A stretch of 13,981 bases of DNA from contig JAFVSB010000128.1 of NCBI GenBank assembly GCA_017503945.1, forward strand, positions 1-13,981, written 5' to 3'. Shown here piece by piece: positions 1-6,613 of this stretch (the first letter of the stretch is position 1; every line of letters starts with the position of its first letter). The translations under genes were made by a program, and so were the position numbers. The DNA is from Clostridia bacterium. Lineage in GTDB: Bacteria; Bacillota; Clostridia; UMGS1810. The notes beneath the pieces were generated by a model. That model did no database searches. It was given only the letters and a program-made list of their open reading frames with translations, and had not been told where the DNA came from.

Positions 1-3
1 GAC

Positions 4-1098
4 ATGAATACAAATAAACCTGAAATGTCAGCCGAAGACAAAAACCTTATCATAAAAAAACTTATAGAAACCGGCAAACAAAAAGGCATTCTTACCTACA
101 AAGAGATTATGGATGCACTTGAAGAAGTTGATCTCAATGTTAAACAAATCGAAAAGGTGTATGAAACCATCGAAGCCAAGGGCATCGAATTGGTTGAAGA
201 TCTCGACAAAGAGCTTTCTGAAATACAGGCTTCCGAAGAGGAAATCGATATTTCTGTGCCTGAGGGTGTTGGTCTTGATGACCCCGTGCGCATGTATCTC
301 AAAGAAATCGGCAAAGTGTCGCTTCTTTCGGGCGAAGAAGAAAAAGAGCTCGCCGAGAGGATGCACCTTGGCGACGAGCGCGCCAAAAAACGCCTTGCCG
401 AAGCCAACCTGCGTCTTGTTGTAAGCATTGCAAAGCGCTATGTGGGCAGGGGTATGCTTTTCCTTGATCTTATCCAGGAGGGTAATCTCGGTCTTATTAA
501 AGCCGTTGAAAAATTTGACTACACCAAAGGTTACAAGTTCAGCACCTATGCCACATGGTGGATTCGTCAGGCAATCACTCGTGCCATTGCCGATCAGGCG
601 CGCACTATCCGCATTCCTGTGCACATGGTAGAAACCATCAACAAGCTCATCAGAGTGTCGCGTCAGCTTCTTCAGGAGCATGGTCGTGAACCCCATGTTG
701 ATGAAATTGCCCGCGAAATGAACATGAATGAAGACAGAGTCCGCGAGATAATGAAAATAGCTCAGGAGCCTGTGTCGCTGGAAACGCCCATAGGTGAAGA
801 GGAAGACAGCATCCTCGGTGATTTCATACCCGACTCCGATGCTCCTGCACCATCGGAAATGGCTGCTTTCACTCTGCTCAAAGAGCAGCTCATGAGTGTG
901 CTCGACACTCTCACCCCCCGTGAGGCAAAGGTTCTCAGATTACGATTTGGTCTTGATGATGGCAGAGCTCGCACCTTAGAAGAGGTGGGCAGAGAATTCA
1001 AAGTTACCCGTGAAAGAATCCGTCAGATAGAAGCCAAAGCACTGCGCAAGCTCCGTCATCCCAGTCGCAGCAAAAAACTCAAGGACTTTTTGGAATAA
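4..1098 (+). CDS. rpoD: RNA polymerase primary sigma factor (RpoD/SigA)
   Basis: This is the housekeeping sigma-70 factor, which directs core RNA polymerase to -35/-10 promoters. At 364 residues it is the usual length for Firmicute SigA. Residues about 10-75 look like region 1.1, followed by an acidic linker. Region 1.2 starts at DDPVRMYLKEIG (92-103). Region 2 holds the core-binding and -10 recognition segments, with DLIQEGNLGLIKAVEKFDY (155-173) and FSTYATWWIRQAITRAI (179-195). Region 3 spans about 215-290. Region 4 ends in the helix-turn-helix LEEVGREFKVTRERIRQIEA (325-344) that reads the -35 box. The ATG lies 3 bases into the window, so its ribosome binding site and any longer N-terminus cannot be seen. 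The next gene starts 3 bases after the stop. Promoters found here (TTGACA/TATAAT type, 17-bp spacers) match what this factor should recognise. Identity is very secure; only the start is uncertain. Confidence 0.97.
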   Translation: MNTNKPEMSAEDKNLIIKKLIETGKQKGILTYKEIMDALEEVDLNVKQIEKVYETIEAKGIELVEDLDKELSEIQASEEEIDISVPEGVGLDDPVRMYLKEIGKVSLLSGEEEKELAERMHLGDERAKKRLAEANLRLVVSIAKRYVGRGMLFLDLIQEGNLGLIKAVEKFDYTKGYKFSTYATWWIRQAITRAIADQARTIRIPVHMVETINKLIRVSRQLLQEHGREPHVDEIAREMNMNEDRVREIMKIAQEPVSLETPIGEEEDSILGDFIPDSDAPAPSEMAAFTLLKEQLMSVLDTLTPREAKVLRLRFGLDDGRARTLEEVGREFKVTRERIRQIEAKALRKLRHPSRSKKLKDFLE

Positions 1099-1101
1099 AT
1101 T

Positions 1102-1665
1102 ATGCATAGCAAAACAGCCGGCAAAATCATATTGTATTTAGTCGGCTTTGTTGCATTTGCAGTTTTTGGCATGGCAATCACATGCCTTGACTATTGCCCC
1201 GCGGTGGTAGTAGATGGAGTGGACTATAGTGCCGATGAAGAAATCATCATAGATGTGCGCGGTGAGGTAAAAAATAGCGGCAGCTACTCGGTGCCAAAGG
1301 GGACCCCTTTGCACGATGTCATCTACATGGCGGGCGGGCTCACTGCCCGTGGTGATGTGGCAACTATTGATCCGGGAGAGCTTCTCACACACTCTTGCAC
1401 CGTCACTGTGGGTGCATTGGGTGATATAGACGGCGTTGTAAAAACAAAGCATGAATACAGCTCTTATGCAAAATGCAACATCAACACGGCCACTGCAAGT
1501 CAGCTCTCAGAGCTCCCGGGCATTGGTGATGGTTTAGCACAAGCAATCATAAATTACCGCAAGGTAAACGGGTCTTTTGAAAGAAACGAAGATTTAATGC
1601 TGGTAGACGGAATAGGGAACAAAAAATTTGAAAATATAAAAAATATGATAACTGTGGGAGATTAA
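1102..1665 (+). CDS. ComEA-like membrane-anchored SLBB and helix-hairpin-helix DNA-binding protein
   Basis: A 187-residue protein with the ComEA layout. It has one N-terminal membrane helix (about 8-28), an SLBB-type domain (about 48-105, with IDVRGEVKNSG and LHDVIYMAGGLT), a short linker, and a C-terminal double helix-hairpin-helix (about 126-186, with NINTATASQLSELPGIG and LMLVDGIGNKKFENIK). In transformable Firmicutes ComEA sits outside the membrane, binds double-stranded DNA and passes it to the ComEC channel. That family role is known; a role in DNA uptake here is inferred. No comEC or other late competence gene is in the window. The ATG is 3 bases after the rpoD stop with only a weak GGA upstream, so translation is probably coupled to rpoD. 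The symbol comEA would fit by domain order but is withheld because similar orphan proteins exist. Confidence 0.88.
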   Translation: MHSKTAGKIILYLVGFVAFAVFGMAITCLDYCPAVVVDGVDYSADEEIIIDVRGEVKNSGSYSVPKGTPLHDVIYMAGGLTARGDVATIDPGELLTHSCTVTVGALGDIDGVVKTKHEYSSYAKCNINTATASQLSELPGIGDGLAQAIINYRKVNGSFERNEDLMLVDGIGNKKFENIKNMITVGD

Positions 1666-1670
1666 AAATA

Positions 1671-2354
1671 ATGAAAATATTGATTGTAGATGATGAAAAG
1701 CTTTTGGTCAAAGGCATGAAATTCAACTTTGAACAAGAGGGCTATGAGGTCGAAACTGCCTACGATGGCGAAGAAGCCCTGCGTCAGGCGCGTGATAAAA
1801 ACCTTGACATGATAATTCTTGACCTCATGCTCCCCAAAATAGACGGGCTCACCGTGTGTCAGAAAATAAGAGAATTTTCAAGTATTCCCATTATCATGCT
1901 CACTGCCAAAACAGAAGATATGGACAAAATCCTCGGTCTTGAATATGGTGCCGACGATTATATCACCAAGCCCTTTAACATACTTGAGCTAAAAGCACGC
2001 GTAAAGGCAATCATGCGCCGTGTCACGCCCATAGCTCCCAAAGGTGATCGCACAAAGGTGCGCATGGGCTCAGTTGAGCTTGACTACAATCAACGAAAAA
2101 TCACCATTGGCGATATTACCACTGACCTCACTTCAAAGGAATTTGATCTTGTAGACCTTCTGGTGTCAAATCCGGGCAGGGTATACAGCCGTGACGATCT
2201 TCTTGACCTCATATGGGGCTATGACTATCCGGGAGATGCCCGCACAGTTGATGTGCACATTCGCCGATTGCGCGAAAAAATAGAGCCCAATGCGGCAGAA
2301 CCAAAATATTTGCTTACCAAGTGGGGAGCTGGTTACTATTTCAACGAAAACTAA
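1671..2354 (+). CDS. OmpR/PhoB-family two-component response regulator
   Basis: A 227-residue transcription regulator. The receiver domain covers 1-118. Its acidic pocket is VDDEK (6-10), the phosphoacceptor is Asp51 in ILDLMLPKIDG, the switch Thr is Thr78 in MLTAK, and the conserved Lys is Lys100 in TKPF. The winged-helix DNA-binding domain covers about 127-227, with LTSKEFDLVDLLVSNPGRV and the recognition helix around DARTVDVHIRRLREKIE. The ATG follows a GGAG at 1657-1660 with 10-base spacing and lies 5 bases after the ComEA-like gene. The sensor kinase that should phosphorylate it follows directly, possibly overlapping. The sequence resembles PhoB/WalR-type clostridial regulators, but the exact regulon cannot be told from sequence alone. 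Family assignment is very secure. Confidence 0.95.
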   Translation: MKILIVDDEKLLVKGMKFNFEQEGYEVETAYDGEEALRQARDKNLDMIILDLMLPKIDGLTVCQKIREFSSIPIIMLTAKTEDMDKILGLEYGADDYITKPFNILELKARVKAIMRRVTPIAPKGDRTKVRMGSVELDYNQRKITIGDITTDLTSKEFDLVDLLVSNPGRVYSRDDLLDLIWGYDYPGDARTVDVHIRRLREKIEPNAAEPKYLLTKWGAGYYFNEN

Positions 2355-3813
2355 ACGCCGTTTTGGCAGATTGAGTAGCATCACCACCAGACTGGTGCTT
2401 ACATATTTTCTCATAATGCTGATTACTCTTTTGCTTTTCAGCTACTATATCACCACCACCATGAAGACATATCTCTACAACGATGTTAAGCTTAGCTCCA
2501 CCACCATGTCCAATGTGGTGGCAAGCTTTGCTGTTGACTATATGGACCCCGAAAGCGGTGTGCTCGACAAGGAAAGCTTTGAACGTTTTCTATCTGAGCT
2601 TGGGCTCGATTCGGAGATGAGGGTCATGGTGCTTGCGCGCGACATGACGGTGCTCTATGATTCTCAAAACAATCGCAATGTCCTTGGCACAGCTCAGGTG
2701 AGGCCGTCGGTAGTGTCGGCAATAAATGGTACCGATGGATTCACCGAGTATAGCGGCGACGGCGGCATAGTCACCTTAGATGCATCTGCACCTGTGCTTG
2801 ATGCAAGCGGCGAGGTGGTGGGTGTTGTCAACATTGTGCGAGTGCCCGAAACTGCGGGCAAATTTATTGATGCCATCATCACGGAGATGATATTTCTCAT
2901 AATCATCATATCCCTTCTTGTGGGTGTGATAATATTTGTTGTTGCCAACCTGGTCACAAAACGAATTGTAGACTTCACCTCCAAAATCACCTCCATGAGT
3001 GATGACGGTATTCTCGATGAAAAGCTCGATATTTCGGGTCATGATGAGATTTCGCGTCTTGGCGAAGCCTTCAACAACATGAGTGAAAAAGTTGTAATGC
3101 TCGAACGCCAGAGGGTGCAGTTTGTATCAGATGCATCACACGAGCTAAAGACACCGCTAAGCTCCATCAAGCTCATGGCAGATTCCATTTTGCAAAATCC
3201 CGACATTAGCATGGACTATGTGCGTGAATTTATGACCGATATGAACAATGAGGCTGACCGCCTCAACCGCATTGTCAACAAGCTTCTCTACATCACTAAA
3301 ATGGATGCACGAAGCTCTGAAGACAACAAAAACCTTGAGCTAATAAGCCTCAATGACATTATGTCGGGCATAGAGCGCAATCTTCAGCCTCTTGCCAAAA
3401 AGGCAGGCATTACGCTGGTGTTCAGCACACCCGGCGAGATATTCCTTTTTGCCAACAAAGATGTCTTGTGGCAGGGCATATATAACATTGTGGACAATGC
3501 CATAAAATATACCGATGCCGACGGCTATGTTCTCGTGGCAATGGAGCAAACGCTCGGCAAGGTCATCATCGAAGTGAGAGACACAGGCGTGGGCATTGCA
3601 AGTGAAGATATCGACAAGATTTTTGACCGTTTCTACAGAGTAGACAAAGCGCGCGACCGCGCCACAGGCGGCACTGGGCTGGGTCTTTCCATTGCGCTGT
3701 CTGCCATAGCTTATCACAACGGCACGATAGATGTGGAAAGTGAGCCGGGCAAAGGCTCGACCTTCAGAATTACTCTGCCCGATGCTGCACCTGATTCTGA
3801 TGAGGAGGCGTGA
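2290..3813 (+). CDS. HAMP-domain sensor histidine kinase (PhoR/WalK-like)
   Basis: The membrane partner of the preceding regulator; up to 507 residues. A basic segment (KTKRRFGR) precedes membrane helix 1 (about 34-54). An extracytoplasmic sensor domain (about 56-195) follows, then helix 2 (about 197-222), HAMP (about 223-275), and the dimerisation domain with phosphoacceptor His284 in SHELKTPL. The ATP-binding domain shows the N box (NIVDNAIKYT, 399-408), G1 (DTGVGI, 431-436), the F box (FDRFYRVD) and G2 (GGTGLGLSI, 460-468). All catalytic boxes are intact. The start is unsure. The only ATG upstream of the basic segment is at 2290, giving a 65-base overlap with the regulator and only a weak AGAG. 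A GGGGAG at 2323-2328 has no ordinary in-frame start behind it (ATT at 2338), and TTG at 2371 is another option. The next gene overlaps the stop region. Confidence 0.93.
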   Translation: MRQNQNICLPSGELVTISTKTKRRFGRLSSITTRLVLTYFLIMLITLLLFSYYITTTMKTYLYNDVKLSSTTMSNVVASFAVDYMDPESGVLDKESFERFLSELGLDSEMRVMVLARDMTVLYDSQNNRNVLGTAQVRPSVVSAINGTDGFTEYSGDGGIVTLDASAPVLDASGEVVGVVNIVRVPETAGKFIDAIITEMIFLIIIISLLVGVIIFVVANLVTKRIVDFTSKITSMSDDGILDEKLDISGHDEISRLGEAFNNMSEKVVMLERQRVQFVSDASHELKTPLSSIKLMADSILQNPDISMDYVREFMTDMNNEADRLNRIVNKLLYITKMDARSSEDNKNLELISLNDIMSGIERNLQPLAKKAGITLVFSTPGEIFLFANKDVLWQGIYNIVDNAIKYTDADGYVLVAMEQTLGKVIIEVRDTGVGIASEDIDKIFDRFYRVDKARDRATGGTGLGLSIALSAIAYHNGTIDVESEPGKGSTFRITLPDAAPDSDEEA

Positions 3814-3815
3814 TG

Positions 3816-4784
3816 ATGAATAAATTCATAAAAATTATAGCTTTCTTTAGTGCGGCATGTCTTGCTTTGTGCTCGTGCTCTGCCCAGACTCCTCAGGGCA
3901 AAAGAGCAATAGAATTGTATTTTACCAATTCATCGCGCGATAGCCTCACATCTGAAACTGCCTATATAGACGAGGCAAGCTTTGCAAGCACAAAAAAACT
4001 AATTGATGCGGTGATGTCAAAGCTCTTTGAGGGGCCGTCAAATCCCGAGCACAAGTCCATCATTGGCGAGGGCGTCACCTTGAGGGGTTTTTCGCAATCC
4101 AAAACAGAATATGGCACCATCAACATTGACCTTGGCGGCGATTTTTATCAAAGCTCATCAGACACCCGCCTGGCATCCGACGAGCTTTTGGCGAGGTATT
4201 CCATCATCTGCACTCTTTGCCAGTTTGAAAATATCCGAAAGGTAAAGTTCTATGTAAATGGAGAGGATCTCAGAAGCATGGGCGGCAAAGGTGACATTGT
4301 GCAGCCCATGGGCAGTGATGATATCTTTATGAATTCACCTTCAGGCGCAGAGAGCCAGACTGAAAAGTTTGTCACCTTGTATTTTACCGACAAGCATGGC
4401 AATAAGCTCTATCCCGAAACCCGCAAAGCCACCATGGCAGACTCAAGCCTTGAAAAAACCATCATCAACGAGCTCATAAAGGGCCCACTGTCAGAAGAGC
4501 TTGAGCCTACGCTCCCTCGCACATTAGAGCTTGCAAGTCTTGAGACCACTGAGGAGGTTTGCTTTGTAAATCTCACCTCATCTTCGCTTTCAAAGCTTGA
4601 TTCCGATGGAGTGAGAATGAAAACAGCAGTGTATTCCATTGTCAATTCACTCACGCGTATCGCGGGCATCGAAAAGGTGCAGATTCTCATCGACGGTAAA
4701 AAGCCTGAAACCGACAAGTATCAGCTTTTTTCATCACCTCTTGAACGCAACCAAAGCATAATCGAAGAAAATCATATATCATAA
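3816..4784 (+). CDS. Lipoprotein with two GerMN domains, third gene of a two-component operon
   Basis: A 322-residue predicted lipoprotein. Residues 1-20 form a signal sequence ending in LCS before Cys21 (Cys19 is a less likely lipidation site), so it should be anchored on the outer face of the membrane. Two similar halves follow. The first is about 31-155, with IELYFTN, LFEGPSNPEHKSIIGEG and VKFYVNGEDL. The second is about 185-300, with VTLYFTD, LIKGPLSEELEPTLPR and VQILIDGKKP. This pattern fits GerMN domains, found in the spore germination protein GerM and in actinobacterial LpqB. AGGAGG (3803-3808) favours the ATG at 3816 (7-base spacing) over ATG 3813 or GTG 3810, which overlap the kinase stop at 3811-3813. 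The close linkage to the kinase suggests the lipoprotein tunes signalling or acts in the same envelope process; that is inference. A germination role is also possible. Confidence 0.85.
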   Translation: MNKFIKIIAFFSAACLALCSCSAQTPQGKRAIELYFTNSSRDSLTSETAYIDEASFASTKKLIDAVMSKLFEGPSNPEHKSIIGEGVTLRGFSQSKTEYGTINIDLGGDFYQSSSDTRLASDELLARYSIICTLCQFENIRKVKFYVNGEDLRSMGGKGDIVQPMGSDDIFMNSPSGAESQTEKFVTLYFTDKHGNKLYPETRKATMADSSLEKTIINELIKGPLSEELEPTLPRTLELASLETTEEVCFVNLTSSSLSKLDSDGVRMKTAVYSIVNSLTRIAGIEKVQILIDGKKPETDKYQLFSSPLERNQSIIEENHIS

Positions 4785-4850
4785 AAAGCAGGCTGAGCCT
4801 GCAGCCATATCGCGAGCCGAACAAGGTTGACATTTGTTTTCGCGAATCAA
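4785..4850. other. Palindrome-rich intergenic stretch downstream of the GerMN lipoprotein gene
   Basis: Right after the stop codon comes a 6-bp hairpin, GCAGGC (4788-4793) and GCCTGC (4797-4802) with a TGA loop. It has no T tract, so it is not a normal terminator. Next, the self-complementary TCGCGA occurs twice (4810-4815 and 4840-4845), flanking partly complementary AACAA (4820-4824) and TTGTT (4834-4838), so the segment could fold into a longer imperfect stem. There is no credible open reading frame. It could be a remnant of a small dispersed repeat, a processing site or chance; no second copy was seen in this window. Confidence 0.35.
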
Positions 4851-4875
4851 ATTCAGCTCAATTTCTAATGCAGTA

Positions 4876-4921
4876 AAAAACGGGTCTGAAAAAATCATGT
4901 GATTTTTTCAGACCCGTTTTT
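4876..4921. terminator. Bidirectional rho-independent terminator between convergent genes
   Basis: A perfect inverted repeat: arms 4876-4897 and 4900-4921, with the dyad centre at the TG at 4898-4899. The GC core is CGGGTC (4881-4886) pairing with GACCCG (4911-4916). Each strand reads a run of five T after the GC core, so the element can stop transcription of the rpoD-GerMN block on the + strand and of the dap operon on the - strand. It lies between the lipoprotein gene stop (4784) and the dapB stop (4930). Confidence 0.88.
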
Positions 4922-4929
4922 AATATCAT

Positions 4930-5685
4930 TTATTCTTCTATAAGCTGCTGCATATTATACATTCCCGCAGCTTTGCCCATCAGGAATTTGGCTGCCTTCA
5001 CTGCGCCCTCTGCAAAGATTTCTTTGCTCATGGCACTGTGGCTTATTTGCACAATTTCGTCATTGCCTGCAAAGATTACATCATGCTCGCCCACAATTGT
5101 GCCGCCGCGCACTGCGTGCAGACCAATTTCAGTTTTGCTTCTTTTCTTTCTCACCGAATGTCTGTCATACACATACTCACCCTTTTCGGTGAGCGTTTCC
5201 GAAATTGCATCGGCAATCATGAGGGCAGTGCCGCTTGGAGCGTCAATCTTCTGGTTGTGGTGTTTTTCAATAATCTCTATATCAAATTTGCCTTCCAAAA
5301 GCGGCGCCGCTTTTTTCACAAGATTGATAAGCAGATTGATGCCAAGTGACATATTTGCCGAGCGAAACACTGCTACTTTCTGTGAAAGAGCATCTATTTT
5401 TGCAAGCTGCTCATCACTGAGGCCCGTTGTGGCAATTACGGCACCTGTTGAGTTTGACTCGCAATAACTTATGATAGCATCAAGCATTGCAGGGTGTGAA
5501 AAATCAATCACAACATCTGCTTTTTCTTTGATATTTTCAATTTTGTCATACACAGGGAATGAATTCTTTGCTTCGGTATTGATGTCAAAGCCAAAAGCAA
5601 TTTTTGCATCGGCATCTTCATTTACGATGCCGGCGATGACCTGACCCATCTTTCCGTTGCATCCAAAAAGTGCAATATTTATCAT
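4930..5685 (-). CDS. dapB: 4-hydroxy-tetrahydrodipicolinate reductase (DapB)
   Basis: Uses NAD(P)H to reduce the product of DapA to tetrahydrodipicolinate, a step of the diaminopimelate/lysine pathway in the cytosol. The 251 residues are close to the usual family length. The Rossmann nucleotide-binding loop is GCNGKMG (8-14). The C-terminal substrate domain has the signature EKHHNQKIDAPSGTA (140-154), with His142 and Lys146 as the catalytic pair by analogy with E. coli His159/Lys163, and RGGTIVGEHDVIF (193-205). The ATG whose first base is 5685 is preceded by GGAG (5698-5695) with 9-base spacing. A TTG at 5700 is in frame but overlaps that Shine-Dalgarno, so it is rejected. It is the last gene of asd-dapA-dapB, starting 20 bases after the dapA stop. 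Expression should depend on the lysine riboswitch upstream of asd. Confidence 0.97.
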   Translation of the reverse strand: MINIALFGCNGKMGQVIAGIVNEDADAKIAFGFDINTEAKNSFPVYDKIENIKEKADVVIDFSHPAMLDAIISYCESNSTGAVIATTGLSDEQLAKIDALSQKVAVFRSANMSLGINLLINLVKKAAPLLEGKFDIEIIEKHHNQKIDAPSGTALMIADAISETLTEKGEYVYDRHSVRKKRSKTEIGLHAVRGGTIVGEHDVIFAGNDEIVQISHSAMSKEIFAEGAVKAAKFLMGKAAGMYNMQQLIEE

Positions 5686-5705
5686 ATTGTATATCTCCAA
5701 TACAA

Positions 5706-6593
5706 TTATTTAATAAGTCCGTAGTTTTTAAGTGCGGTCTTGAGCTGGGAGAGTGTACCTTCTTCCATGGCTGTGAGGGGAAGTCTCAAATTGCCTGTGT
5801 TCCAGCCCATAAGTCCAAGGGCGGTTTTTACGGGAATTGGGTTAACCTCGCAAAACAGTGCATCAATAAGCTCAATCATTCCAATTTGCAAATCCTTTGC
5901 TTCGCCTATTTTGCCATCGAGGAATTTATACACCATGTCGTGAGTCTGCTTGGGGGCAACATTTGCCACCACAGAGATTACACCCTTGCCGCCAAGAGAG
6001 AGAATGGGCAATATCTGGTCGTCATTGCCCGAATAGATGTCGAGCTTATCGCCACAGATTGAAGCGATTTTTGCCACCTGCGAGAGGTCACCGCTTGCTT
6101 CTTTTACAGCCACAATGTTTTCAACCTCGCTAAGCTTTTTAAGTGTTTCAGGTTTAATGTTGCAGCCTGTGCGAGAGGGCACATTGTATAAAATTACAGG
6201 AATGCTTATAGAGTTTGCAATAGCGGTAAAGTGCTCTATAAGACCCTTTTGAGTGGCTTTGTTGTAGTAAGGAGTCACAGTCAAAATAGCATCTGCTCCT
6301 GCGCTCTCGGCAAATTTTGAAAGCTTTATAGCATGGGGAGTATCGTTTGAACCGGTGCCTGCAATCACAGGGATTCTGCCGGCTATTTTATCAACTGCAT
6401 ATTTGATGGCAGCGCAGTGCTCTTCGTCGGGCATGGTGGATGCTTCGCCTGTGGTTCCGCATATGATAATGGCATCTGTGCTATTATCTACATGGTATTC
6501 GAGCATTCTGCCAAGCTCATCATAATTGACTCCGTTTTCGGTAAATGGTGTGATAATAGCAACACCTGAGCCGGTAAATACTGTCTTTTTCAC
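5706..6593 (-). CDS. dapA: 4-hydroxy-tetrahydrodipicolinate synthase (DapA)
   Basis: Condenses pyruvate with aspartate semialdehyde, the first committed step towards diaminopimelate and lysine. From the chosen start it is 295 residues, the typical length. It is a TIM-barrel class I aldolase. The pyruvate-binding Schiff-base residue is Lys164 in VAVKEASGD. Tyr136 and Arg141 lie in YNVPSRTG, the Thr-Thr pair is CGTTGEAST (45-53), and Tyr110 is in TPYYNKATQKG, all as in E. coli DapA. The GTG at 6593 is preferred because it gives the family N-terminus MKKTVFTGSG and has an AGGA 7 bases upstream. An ATG at 6629 would overlap the asd end by 16 bases, has no clear Shine-Dalgarno and adds 12 unusual residues. 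It lies 20 bases after the asd stop. Feedback inhibition by lysine cannot be judged from sequence here. Confidence 0.96.
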   Translation of the reverse strand: MKKTVFTGSGVAIITPFTENGVNYDELGRMLEYHVDNSTDAIIICGTTGEASTMPDEEHCAAIKYAVDKIAGRIPVIAGTGSNDTPHAIKLSKFAESAGADAILTVTPYYNKATQKGLIEHFTAIANSISIPVILYNVPSRTGCNIKPETLKKLSEVENIVAVKEASGDLSQVAKIASICGDKLDIYSGNDDQILPILSLGGKGVISVVANVAPKQTHDMVYKFLDGKIGEAKDLQIGMIELIDALFCEVNPIPVKTALGLMGWNTGNLRLPLTAMEEGTLSQLKTALKNYGLIK

Positions 6594-6613
6594 TGTTTTG
6601 TCCTGCCTTTCAA

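Noticed and set aside
28..696. Long minus-strand open frame (222 codons) opposite rpoD
   Set aside because: It is antisense to a strongly conserved gene, shows no recognisable domain, and is best explained as a coding shadow.
4788..4802. GCAGGC/GCCTGC hairpin as the terminator of the lipoprotein gene
   Set aside because: No T tract follows; the true terminator is the repeat at 4876-4921.
4827..4855. TTGACA at 4827 as a promoter in the convergent gap
   Set aside because: The position 17 bp downstream reads AATTCA, not a -10 box, and the only gene ahead runs in the opposite direction.
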